Origin: Cichorium intybus | Taxonomy: Eukaryota > Streptophyta > Magnoliopsida > Asterales > Asteraceae | DNA length: 64,000 nucleotides | Assembly: GCA_023525715.1 (NCBI GenBank) | Contig: CM042016.1 | Location: 62,285,882-62,349,881, forward strand | Reading direction: 5' to 3' | In this document: positions 52,290-61,715 of the stretch, piece by piece | Layout of the letters: every line of letters starts with the position of its first letter | Position numbering within the stretch: the first letter of the stretch is position 1 | The notes under the pieces: model-generated | Database searches by the model: none | What the model saw: only the letters and a program-made list of their open reading frames with translations | What the model was told of the DNA's origin: nothing | Made by a program: the position numbers and the translations under genes

Positions 52290-52520
52290 TGCCGCATCCT
52301 ATGCAGGAGAAGTTATAGAGGAATATCATCAGATCTTGGTCAGTTGATAGTAGCTGTTCCAGTCACATGCTTGGAGACAACTCTCAGTTGCACAACATTC
52401 AAATCATTACTGGAGAGTCTGTGTCCGTTGCGGGAAGGGGAGTAAGGAATGATCACGTGGGGTTCGTAACTAACGACGTGTTGAAAACTGAAAAGGTAAC
52501 TTCGTCCTAAACTGATTTGA
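52290..52520 (+). pseudogene. Protease-like remnant at the pol deletion junction
   Basis: VDSSCSSHMLGDNSQLHNI corresponds to copia A VDSDCSRHMTGD (35150 onward), the start of pol. Similarity continues to about 52497 (TNDVLKTEKV) and then jumps to text like the RNase H terminus of copia A. The whole of integrase, RT and RNase H has been removed between these points. Confidence 0.75.
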
Positions 52521-52703
52521 TTCGTTTTGATGACTAATAGTTCAATTATTGTATATTTTACTTTTGTTTTCTAAATTTGTGCATTTTTGTTCATTCTCCT
52601 CTATGGACAAATTTAGGGGGAGAATTAAAAAAACAAAATTCGAAAATACAAAAATATGTCTTTTTACGTCTTTACTTTTCAGAAAACTTAAAAATTCCAA
52701 AAA

Positions 52704-53065
52704 GATGTGTCGTCGGTAGGTAAGGAATGCCTTAGTGAGTCATGGTAATAGTGAGTCACATCTTGACATGAAGATTTGATCTGTATTCTTGATTGGTATT
52801 TATAAGGAACATTAACGATCGTGCAAATATGAAAAAGGACAATATTTTTGTATTTTTTAAAGTTTTGTAATTTTAACAAAAGACGTCTTTTGTTAAAATT
52901 ACAAAACTTTAAAAAATACAAAAATATTGACCTTTTTCATATTTGCACGATCGTCAATGTTCCTTATAAATACCAATCAAGAATACAGATCAAATCTTCA
53001 TGTCAAGATGTGACTCACTATTACCGTGACTCACTAAGACATTCCTTACCTACCGAAGACGCACC
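52704..53065. repeat. 362-bp near-perfect palindrome
   Basis: The two arms of 181 bp meet at GACGTC (52882-52887) with no spacer and no gap between arms; I see only scattered mismatches. The outer right part matches copia A near 38870 (GACGCACCGAG), so the palindrome arose inside the element. Transcribed, it would form one long hairpin. The mirrored open frames at 52688-52921 (minus) and 52848-53072 (plus) are a consequence of the symmetry. Confidence 0.95.
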
Positions 53066-54018
53066 GAGTTAATACCACTCACTGCTGAGGTAACTTTTAA
53101 GTGTTTGTGATCCTCATTGAGACACCTCAATGAGTGTGAAGCACTGGCAACTGCTTCTTAGCCAATCTAAGGTTTTTCTTGTGTAACACCAACTTCTAGA
53201 CACTTTGAGAGAAACTACTCAAAGTCGAGAGTTAAAAAGTCTATGCCGATGGTTAGATTGCAAAGCGTAGTCTATCACATGCACCAATCCATTCTTAACC
53301 ATCTTTACAATTTATGATGCAAGAAATAGATGACTCATTACTTTAAACCAAGTAATGATGATGTTTCGACATTATATGCTAATGATCTCTGCTACAAGAC
53401 CAGTAGTAGATGTGAGGCATCAACAACCTTTCTTAGATACAAAGCTTCTAATTCAAGAGTTGGATGATTCAGTGTAATAAACCATACACTGATGACAATT
53501 CGAAAGTCTAGCCGATGGGTATGTCTGATAACCATGACATATTACACGCTCATACCACTCTTGACCTAAACTTCTTCTAAACAAATGTTCGTGATTCAAT
53601 GTGATATTACCTCATATTGATGAAACATTGCAACTCTGGGTCAGTCATCGTTCTTGTTTACCACAATAGCTGTGAGACCCCAACAACCTTACCTGATTCA
53701 AAATTGGGACTAGGATGGTACACTCCGCAGAGTTTGGATACCATTGAACGTCTCACCAAGTGCCAAGTTAACTTGTCAACTTGTGAACTGCATTGAGATC
53801 TTTGATTAGGGGTGTGCATGGGTCGGTTTGGGTCGGTTTTGACCCTAAAACCGAACCCAAACCGAATATACTCGGTTCTTAAATATTTGAAACCGACCCC
53901 AAACCCAAACCGATTGGTTCGGGGTCTCGGTTTTCGGTTTTTCCTCGGGTCGGCTTTAGGTCCGTCGGTTTCAAACCCAAGCTATTAACCCAACTTACAT
54001 CTACATCCTTGAACTTTC

Positions 54019-54070
54019 TTATATAGAGCATGAGAAAGTCGAACTTTATATCCCACCACCGATGTGGGAC
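54019..54070 (-). promoter_or_regulatory. snRNA-type USE and TATA box inside the MITE
   Basis: On the minus strand GTCCCACATCG (54060-54070) exactly fits the plant snRNA upstream sequence element RTCCCACATCG. TATATAA (54019-54025) lies 34 bp downstream, the spacing known for Pol II-transcribed plant snRNA genes. No snRNA follows. The same USE-like text is common near plant promoters, so its activity is unproven. Confidence 0.5.
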
Positions 54071-54109
54071 GCTTCCCACAGTCCAGCAAAATAAAACTAG
54101 TACATCCCT

Positions 54110-54190
54110 AAAAACTGCCGCATATAGGAGTCGAACCTGAGACCTTTTCTTTAGATATACAACGCCTTAACCGGTGGACCAACACGCTCC
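54110..54190 (-). other. tRNA-related (SINE-like) segment with B box
   Basis: The minus strand has TGGTCCACCGGTTAAGGCG, similar to the D-arm of class II tRNAs (Ser/Leu), then after 33 bases a perfect B box GGTTCGACTCC (54127-54137), then TTTTT (54110-54114), a Pol III terminator. The A box and arms are imperfect, and no full tRNA fold is possible. Confidence 0.5.
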
Positions 54191-55112
54191 TTGTGCTAAT
54201 TATGCACAGACTTCATTTATATCTAGATGCATAACTTATATTTTTAATGCATTGCATATAAATCGGTTCGGTTCGGTTTCTCTCGGTTTTTGCTTTCTAC
54301 AAACCGAACCAAAACCGAAAATTTCGGTTTTTGAAAAAATGAAAACCAAACCATCGGTTTCATGTTCGGTTTCGGTTTTTCGGTGTCGGTTTTGTCGGTT
54401 TTTTTCGGTTTTTCGGTTTTAGGGTTCGGTTTTGCTCACCCCTATCTTTGATCAAGGATATGTAGGGGCCTAAATCAAAATGGCCACGAGTAGTTCTCCG
54501 ATACTCAAACAATCGCAGTGCGTTCCCCCGGGTTCACACAGATACTACGAGAAGTCTCATTCTGAGCCAAGGATGAATCCTTGAACAACTGTGGTGAGAG
54601 TTTATGACTCTATGACCCACAGGATTTGTGGTCATCATTGCGTACTAGTTATAGTCAAAGACAATCCAGTGAAGTGTTTCAAGTGATGGAGCCAGAAGTG
54701 AAGTTTCAAGTTTTCAACAAAATCATTTCAACCCCAGAGAAAGGTGAAACGTAATTCCATGCGACAAGCTGCGTTGAATTCTTCCTCAAACAGTTTTCGT
54801 TGCTACATTCGTACCTTTATGTGATCAAGAGGAGATGTGAAGAATCACACTCCATGCATGTGTTAAAGTCAAATCAAAAGCTGGAGGTGCTGATTCAAGA
54901 CCTATAGCCTGCACCCAATGAGCGTCAAAGGTAAATCTGAATACTGTCCAATCCGAAGATGAAGTTGTCTCTGCAATGTGCTGAAAGTTATTAACATCTG
55001 TATCCGTCATTCGTACAGGGAAGATTGTTAGAATGTTGCTGTAGTGTTTAACTGAATGTGAAGACCAAGAGAAGCCTGAAGTTTAATGCAAGCATTAAAC
55101 CAAGGGGGAGAT

Positions 55113-55528
55113 TGTTAGGACCTAAATTGTTGGTTTATGCTTGGCATTAAATCAATTAAATCATATTTTAGTGACTGCTTGTGGTTTTCGGTTAGGGACC
55201 GAAAAACCTTGGTTGTTCGGTTATAATGACCGAGAAACCAAAGGTTTTTCGGTGGGCTTGATGGGATTTCGGTTGGGCTTAGTTGTATTGACTAGTATAA
55301 ATAGTAAGTTATTAGTCATTTGAGTGGGAGCTTTAGTGAGAGAAACAAATTGTTCCTTGATCACAAAGAGATCTTATGTACCCGTCTATTATCATTAATA
55401 GAGTGCATTGAAGATTATAGTAATCCGTTCTTGTTTTGGTTTGTGTTTCGTTATTTCACTCGTTTGGATTCTGCACTCATGAGTGATTGCTTGATACTAA
55501 GAAGATCTTGAGTTGTTTGGGACTAACA
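55113..55528 (+). repeat. Copia B 3' LTR (416 bp)
   Basis: It matches the 5' LTR from TGTTAGGACCT to GGGACTAACA with one main deletion of roughly 20-30 bp around 55285 and a few substitutions. The CCGAGAAACC hairpin is kept with one G-T wobble (55230-55252). Confidence 0.93.
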
Positions 55529-55533
55529 TTTTA

Positions 55534-56029
55534 TACAATCCAATTATATTTTTTTATTTCTTGCTATATATGGAAAATATATTTCTTCAAAGCATATGAT
55601 TGTTGAGTCATCGATATCTTATTTATACTATGATAATTTTGTTAATAAAACTGAGTTATATAGCATTGCAAGCATCATGGAACCGCAAGAGGTACATCAA
55701 ACTAATTTGATGTTGGTATCGGTCAAATCCAAAGGGAGCATCCGCTCCCAACTCATGTAGATGAATCCCTCAAATAGGGACTGGAAATCGCTCTTCAATT
55801 GAGGGGGACCATCAACATGTTACAACCAGATCTCTAGAACTCCAATTTTCACTTTTTCTCCGGATGAAGAAATCTCATCTGATCCTCCAATTTTCACTTT
55901 CTCTCATGAGTTCATTGAAGATGTTATTCCTCCAGAAACTGCTGACAGTCAGGTTCCCAGGTCAACAAGTGGACTAAAAGTCATCCTCCGAATCAAGTAA
56001 TCAGTAACCCCTCCTTAGGTGTCCAGACT
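55534..56029. other. Noncoding interval before the plus-strand copia remnant
   Basis: AT-rich, then sequence of the kind found between integrase and RT in copia pol (55850-56020), with no open frame. Confidence 0.4.
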
Positions 56030-56243
56030 CGTTCTAATAAGTCCATCTAAGACGAATGTCACTATGCAACATATATCAGCAAGACTGAGCCCAAGTCAAT
56101 TGTTGATGGCAATTGGATAAAGACCATGTAAGAATAACTAGAGGAGTTCAAGCGTAATAAATTTTGGGATCTTGTGCCTCCTCCAACAAATAAAAAATTG
56201 TTGGGACAAGGTGGGTATTTTGTAAAAAATTTAATGACATGGT
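56030..56243 (+). pseudogene. Plus-strand copia reverse transcriptase remnant
   Basis: Broken frames encode YISKTEPKSIVDGNWIKTM and, after stops, LEEFKRNKFWDLVPPPTNKK, the N-terminus of copia RT. It ends abruptly at 56243, where an LTR terminus (TGTTGGGAAATAGG) begins, so it was interrupted by copia D. Confidence 0.78.
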
Positions 56244-57030
56244 TGTTGGGAAATAGGCAAACAAACAAACTTAAATTCTTAAGTTCACATGCAACCTAAA
56301 GGATCTATGTTTTCTCTATTGAACATATAAATAAGAACATCTATGGGAAACTCTAGGTATAATCAAAATTACTAAAGAAGGTTTCGGGATTACATACCTT
56401 ATTGTTATTATAGCAAATAACAATTATTCATTGTATTATTGATCTCTCAGAAGCTAGCACCACAAATGTCGTGCCTATAATGGTTCACACCCAAAAGTGT
56501 AATCAAAGGTTAATTATCTTAAAGTCTTATTAAAAAAAAAGCTTGCTATAAAACCTTAGAGAAGGATTATAGATTCTGCTTGAGAGAAAAGAGAATATTC
56601 CAGAGAACTGTCTACAAGAATAGGGCAGAGAATAATGTGACAGGGGAAGCATATTTATAGCAAAGGTTAATTATCATATGTCTCCGTTTCAAGATCATAA
56701 GATATTATCGTCTCAGAATTACTCGTGATAGAATCCATGGAGTAATTCTTAGAGCGTGGGTTTGTCCAATACTCAAATCTCCATTTCTAAGTACTCATGA
56801 ACATTGTAGCAATTTTATTACCATGTCTAAATCCTTAGACAATCTACAATTCAATTCATGACAGTCTTGGTTCAATACTTACTTCCAAAAGTATGAGCGA
56901 CTGTGGATATTTTGAAAATCACATTATTCGGGAAGTAAAACATGTAAAATGAAACATAATAATAAACAATTGACAAATAACAGTAAACAATAATCATAAA
57001 TAATTCTCCATTATTTAATCACCAAAAGTC
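56244..57030 (-). repeat. 3' LTR of copia D (right edge approximate)
   Basis: On the minus strand the LTR ends GCCTATTTCCCAACA at 56244. A TATAAATA box stands at about 56650-56660, and the pol stop is at 57069, leaving a short untranslated gap. The inner edge is not fixed because the partner LTR is not in the window. Confidence 0.55.
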
Positions 57031-57068
57031 AATTACATTTATTTTGTTACAAGTTTCGAAATAACTAT

Positions 57069-58479
57069 CTAATTAAAAAAACTAATATCATCTCTCAGAC
57101 CAATGCTCCTAGCATGCTGACTGTGCTTAACCCTACTCAGAGCCTTCGTCAAAGGATCTGCAAGATTATCCTCAGATGATAACCTCATCACGATTAGGTG
57201 ACCTTCTTCTAATCTATGTCTGATATAATGGTACTTTCTGTCGATGTTCTTGGACTTTCCATGATCTCTTGGTTCCTTATTCAAGGCAACCTCTCCTTCA
57301 TTATCGCAGAACAGTTTCATTGGCTCCGGAATACTCGGGACTATACCAAGGTCACCGATGAAATTCTTTAGCCAAGCAGCCTCCTTTGATGCTTCACTTG
57401 CCGCTATGTACTCTGATTCACAAGTTGAATCAGCCACCGTTTCTTGTTTGGAACTCTTCCAAGTAACCGCTCCACCGTTTAACAGAAGCACACAGCCCGA
57501 ATGAGACCAAACGTTGTCTCTATCTGTCTGGAAGCTAGCATCACTGTATCCACTTACTCTCTACGTATCACTGCCATCAAGAACGAGAAGCATGTCCTTA
57601 GTCCTTCGTAGATACTTGACAATGTTCTTAACCGTAGTCCAATGAGCTCTGCCAGGATTTCCTTGATAACGACTAACCATGCTCAAAGCAAAGGACACAT
57701 CAAGGCGAGTACATGTCATAACATACATGATCGACTCCACAGCCGAAGTGTAGGGTACCTGACTCATGTCAGCAATCTCCTCATCTGTACTCTGGCTTTA
57801 AGTCTTACACAATTTGGGATTGCTCTGGATAGGTAGCTCTCCTTTCTTGGAGTTTTCCATACTAAACCTCTTTAGTACCTTATCCAAGTATGTACTTTGA
57901 CTAAGTCCAATTAGTCTATTCTTTCTATCTTTCAATATTCTTATCCCGAGAATATAGGAAGGTTCGTCTTTCATGGCGAAACACTTTCCAAGCCAAGATC
58001 TAACTTCTTGCAAGGTTGGAATGTCGTTTCCCATGAGCAATATGTCATCGACATAGAGCACCAGAAAAGTCACTATACTCCCACTAGCCATGATATACAC
58101 CAAAAAAGTCACTATACTCCCACTAGCCTTGATATGCACACAGGAATCATCTTTGCTCATAGAGAAACCAAACTCTTTGACTTTCTCATGAAAGCAGAGA
58201 TTCCAACTGCGAGAAGCTTATTTCAATCTGTTGATTGATTTCACAAGCTTACACACTCTATTGAGAAACTTTGCGTCTATAAAACCCTCTGGCTGATTCA
58301 TGTAAACATCCTCAGCCAACTTCCCCTTGTGGAAAGCGGTCTTGACATCCATCTGCCAAATTTCATAATCATGAAATGTAGCTTTGGCGAGCATTATCCA
58401 GATAGACTTGATCTTAACTACTGATGAGAAGGTTTCGTCATAGTCAACCCCTGGGGTTTGAGTGAAACCCTTCGCAACC
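57069..58479 (-). pseudogene. Copia D reverse transcriptase and RNase H (Tork/Angela-like)
   Basis: Read on the minus strand: VAKGFTQTPGVDYDETFS and IWQMDVKTAFHKGKL (RT palm, 58475-58300), a break, LYVDDILLMGND (catalytic YVDD, near 58055), IGLSQSTYLDKVLKRFSM, then VMTCTRLDVSFALS, and RNase H with ADSTCESEYIAASEASKEAA, FCDNEGEVALNKEP and SEDNLADPLTKALS to the stop at 57069. Frame changes occur near 58215, 57797 and 57500. A 37-39-bp tandem duplication just before YVDD repeats ASGSIVTFLV. The gene is cut at 58480 by the gypsy 2 LTR between the codons of RLVAKGFTQ, so the upstream part lies beyond that element, outside the window. Confidence 0.87.
58475..58479. repeat. Presumed target duplication CAACC of gypsy 2
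   Basis: The five bases of the copia D frame directly left of the LTR terminus TGTAACACCCC. The partner copy should lie right of the window. Confidence 0.6.
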
Positions 58480-58794
58480 TGTAACACCCCAATTTCAAAA
58501 ATTTTAAAAATCATTTATTACCAAGGTTCCCATAAAACATTTATTCCAAAACATAAAACTATTTAAAAAAATACTTAAATTTAACAGCGGAAACATTTGA
58601 AAATATTAAATATAGTGCATTGACATCAATCCTTGGAATGCGATGCGCTGCCGTCAAACCTTGCCCTTCCCTTTATCCTTTGGAATACCTGAAATGTTAT
58701 AAAACAACGGGTAAGATTAAAGCTTAGTGAGTCCACAAATTACCATACATGCCCACACATTAAACAACCCGTCCTCAAGAACGACTCGACCCTA

Positions 58795-58956
58795 CCCGCC
58801 ATACAACAGCTACGGGCGTCCATCATACAACAGCTATGGACACGGGAAGGTTCTACCCATCATACAACAGATATGGGTTCCCGGTTATGGCCCAGCCCAT
58901 CATACAACAGCTATGGGACAAGGCAATAGTCCAACTCGTCATACAACAGCTACGAG
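58795..58956 (-). repeat. Array of five hairpins with a constant loop
   Basis: Each unit contains CATACAACAG(C/A)TA within a 14-nt loop closed by a different but complementary stem: CCCG/CGGG (58795-58816), GTCCA/TGGAC (58818-58841), ACCCA/TGGGT (58855-58878), CCCA/TGGG (58896-58917) and CTCG/CGAG (58935-58956). Loop sequence is given on the plus strand; the element's RNA carries the complement. Unit centres are 24, 37, 40 and 39 bp apart. With transcription starting near 59735, all five would lie about 780-940 nt into the RNA, in the leader and again at the 3' end. Confidence 0.9.
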
Positions 58957-59764
58957 GGGACACGCATCAGTACTGAGCCCAACAACAAATAACCACGGAT
59001 ATAGAGCAAATCATATAACTGTAAATAACACACAAGATGCCTAACATGCAACATCATATAGTAAGGTGAGGATACTCACCTGATTCGAAACCGCACAGAT
59101 ATTCTCTAATATCCCCACTTAGCTCGTCCACATACCTAAATCCCACACACATACAACATTTCAATTACAGACTAGGCTCTTATAGACCTGTCTAAAGGTT
59201 AGACTTACTATTTGTCATCAAACCGTGGACAAAACTAAATTCCGGGTCAATCAGTTGCTTGCCGCGGCGTGGCTCCTCGCCCTACGCGCCGCAGCTACCA
59301 TTGCACAATTACGGGGTTTCAGCCGAGTCCGCGCCGCTGACTTAGCCAGTCCGCGTCGCGGCTCGTAACATTCCAAAATGTTTTTCAGTGATTAACAGTA
59401 CATAAATCGGCTAGGGTTCGTTTCTACACCCTTCCTGGGATCAGAAACTACCCTATGGTCACTTCCTTATGGACATGCAAGTCCATGCATGTCCTTGGTT
59501 CAAACCCTAGGGGCTACAAATCGTCTAAAGCGACAAACCAACTGGTAACACCATAAGACGGGATAAAAAGGAAAATCAGAAGAGTAAATCTTCTTACCTT
59601 ACTTCTGAAGGACGGAGTGATGCCCACGATCAGTCCTAAACCTTCTCCCGCGTTGGATCTCTTCCTTCAAACCTCCAAAGCCTTGAAACCAAAGAGTCTC
59701 TGCTAAAACCTGACGCCTCTGCTCGAGAAAACTCCCAAAAACACGAACCCTAGGGCTGGGTCCC

Positions 59765-59772
59765 TTTATATA
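59765..59772 (-). promoter_or_regulatory. Gypsy 2 LTR TATA box
   Basis: TATATAAA on the minus strand, about 43 bp downstream of CCGCGGCGCG. It is the likely promoter for the element RNA, with a start near 59735. Confidence 0.72.
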
Positions 59773-59815
59773 GGCGTTTAAATCCGAATTAGGGTTTTTC
59801 ACCTTAGCGGCGCAC

Positions 59816-59825
59816 CGCGCCGCGG
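59816..59825. promoter_or_regulatory. CpG-rich motif CGCGCCGCGG upstream of the TATA box
   Basis: The same 10-mer occurs in the Athila-like element at 25004, 25091, 27441 and 27517. A related GC-rich word follows at 59837-59848. Confidence 0.6.
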
Positions 59826-59927
59826 ATCTTTTAAAGCCGCGCCGCGCGTACAAAATCATTCGCGAATCCAGATCTCTCCCGAGACGCGCCACGGATCTGT
59901 CCTGGCCGCCCCTCGGCAGAACGGGTC

Positions 59928-61715
59928 TTACAAATCTCCCCCACTTAACTGGATTTCGTCCCCGAAATCCGCGCCGGTAAATAATTCTGGATAATGCCTT
60001 CGAATTTCCTCCTCCGGTTCCCAAGTCCATTCGGACCCTTTTCGATGCTGCCACTGAACCTTAACCAATCCTATTGTTTTATTTCGTAAAGTCTTTATCT
60101 TCCTTTCAATGATGGCAATTGGTCGCTCCACATAATTTAGGCGTTCATCTAATTGAATATCCTCCAAAGGTACTATTGTAGCTTCCTCCGCAATGCACTT
60201 CCTAAGCTGCGAAACGTGAAACGTGTCGTGAATCTGACTAAGCTGCTCGGGCAGCTCCAACCGATAAGCTACCTTACCTACACGGGCGAAAATTCGATAT
60301 GGTCCAATGTACCTAGGGCCAAGCTTTCCTCGCTTCCTAAAATGAATAACTCCCTTCCAAGGTGACACCTTTAGAAGAACATAATCCCCAACTTGAAACT
60401 CGAGATCGGACCGTCGCCTATCCGCATAACTTTTCTGTCGGCTTTGAGCGGTTAACAATCTCTCCCGAACCTTCTGAATTAACTCAGTTGTCTTGAGCAC
60501 CACCTCTGAACTACCCAATACTTGCTGGCCAACCTCGCCCCAACAAATAGGTGTCCGACATTTTCTTCCATACAACATTTCAAAGGGAGCCCTGCCAATG
60601 CTCGCGTGATAACTGTTATTGTAAGAAAACTCAGCTAAAGGGAGATGGGAATCCCAACTCCCGCCAAAATCGATGACACATGCCCTAAGCATATCCTCTA
60701 GCGTTTGAATCGTCCTTTCACTCTGCCCATCCGTCTGAGGATGATATGTTGTGCTGAAATGAAGGCGAGTGCCTAATTCCTCATGAAACTTCTTCCAAAA
60801 GCTAGACGTAAACCGGACATCCCGGTCGGATATCACCGAGACCGGTATACCGTGCCGAGAGATAATCTCATCAAGGAAGACCTTAGCCAATTCCTTTGCA
60901 GAGTAAGACTCTTGGATGGGGAGGAAATGAGCACTTTTAGTCAACCTATCCACGATAACCCAAATAGTGTCCATATGTCGAGGGGTTCTTGGCAACTTCG
61001 TGATGAAATCCATTGTGATATGCTCCCATTTCCATTCTGGGATCTCAAGAGTCTGCAATTTACCATGAGGCCGTTGGTGCTCGGCCTTGACCCTACGACA
61101 GGTCATGCATTTTTCGACAAACCAAGCTATATCCCTCTTCATGCCTGGCCACCAATAGTATTCACGCAGATCCCTATACATTTTAGTTGCTCCAGGGTGG
61201 ATAGAGAACCTGGATTTATGTGCTTCCTCCAATAGGGTTTGACGAACCCCGCCCAGCTTCGGTACCCAAATTCTCTCATGGCAAGTTAACAAATCCCTAC
61301 TATCTTTGACCATAGCTGCCAACTGACCCACAATTCTCTCACCTTTCTGATTCTCGCTCTTGCTTGCTTCCACCTGAGCCTTCCTTATCAGCTCAAATAG
61401 CGGTGTCACAATTGTCATCCTTAAACAAACGCCCCGAAGAGGTGCACTTGAAGTCTTATGGCTTAACGCATCCGCTACCATATTGGCCTTTCCAGGGTGG
61501 TAGTGTATCTCACAATCATAGTCTTTCAATACATTTAACCATCTTCTCTGTCTCATATTGAGGTTTGCCTGATCCATCAGGTACTTTAATCTCTTGTGGT
61601 CCGTGAAGATGGTGCACTTCACTCCATACAAATAGTGTCTCCAAATCTTGAGAGCGAAGACCACCGCTCCCAATTCCAAATCATGAGTAGGGTAGTTAGC
61701 TTCATGGGGCTTCAA
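59928..61715 (-). pseudogene. Gypsy 2 RNase H end and integrase with chromodomain-like tail
   Basis: A continuous frame after the TAG at 61716-61718. It finishes RNase H (KPHEANYPTHDLELGAVVFA to DALSHK), then the integrase zinc region (HKSRFSIHPGATKMYR with CMTCRRVKAEHQ), the D,D,E core (MDFITKLPRTP, SDRDVRFTSSFW, HPQTDGQSERTIQ) and a basic C-terminal region (KVSPWKGVIHFRKRGKLGPR). The chromodomain-like end reads IAIIERKIKTLRNK and WTWEPEEEIRRHYPELF. The stop lies at 59928, four bases inside the LTR. All catalytic residues are present. It is close to gypsy 1 integrase in order but clearly diverged. Confidence 0.92.

Larger units (their letters stand above)
53807..54444. mobile_element. hAT-type MITE in copia B (638 bp)
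   Basis: The ends are TAGGGGTGTGCA and, on the reverse complement, TAGGGGTGAGCA. Both flanks carry TCTTTGAT (53799-53806 and 54445-54452). Copia A at 39618-39640 has the same surroundings with a single TCTTTGAT, the pre-insertion state. Both ends hold many 'ggttcggttt'/'aaaccgaacc' motifs. The middle (54015-54190) carries promoter-like elements on the minus strand. Frames inside are not genes. Confidence 0.95.
53066..55112 (+). other. Copia B 3' noncoding block and polypurine tract
   Basis: Collinear with copia A 38880-40284 except for the MITE at 53807-54444. It ends in AACCAAGGGGGAGAT (55098-55112) right before the 3' LTR. No coding sequence. Confidence 0.85.
49902..55528 (+). mobile_element. 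Copia B: complete gag-only Ty1/copia derivative
   Basis: It is bounded by LTRs and the target duplication TTTTA (49897-49901 and 55529-55533). Order: 5' LTR, primer-binding site, TTCGG-rich leader, gag, a short protease remnant, an internal palindrome, the copia 3' noncoding block, polypurine tract, 3' LTR. Integrase, RT and RNase H are absent: sequence passes from a protease remnant ending near 52500 directly to text resembling the end of copia A RNase H. Such elements could move only with proteins supplied by a relative such as an intact copia A-type element. A hAT MITE has since entered it. Confidence 0.92.
58480..59932 (-). repeat. Gypsy 2 3' LTR (1453 bp)
   Basis: On the minus strand it begins TGTAAGACCCG right after the polypurine tract and ends GGGGTGTTACA. 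It has a TATA box, a CpG-rich motif at 59816-59825 and the five-hairpin array. Frames at 58727-59044 and 59599-60054 are not genes. Confidence 0.88.

Noticed and set aside
52688..53072. Two mirrored open frames sharing the same N-terminus on opposite strands
   Set aside because: They arise from the 362-bp palindrome and have no recognisable domain.
54000..54070. A functional snRNA gene driven by the USE/TATA block
   Set aside because: The sequence downstream of the TATA box does not begin like U1, U2, U4, U5 or U6.
54110..54190. A functional tRNA gene on the minus strand
   Set aside because: The B box is perfect, but acceptor and T stems do not pair and the A box is imperfect; it is a remnant.
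58795..58956. Regular short repeats resembling a CRISPR array
   Set aside because: The constant part is a hairpin loop, the variable part is its own complementary stem, spacing is uneven and the context is a plant LTR.
60783..61235. A 150-codon plus-strand ORF and similar plus-strand ORFs at 3824-4387, 5588-5835, 61364-61919 and 62539-62844
   Set aside because: They are antisense shadows of gypsy pol reading frames.
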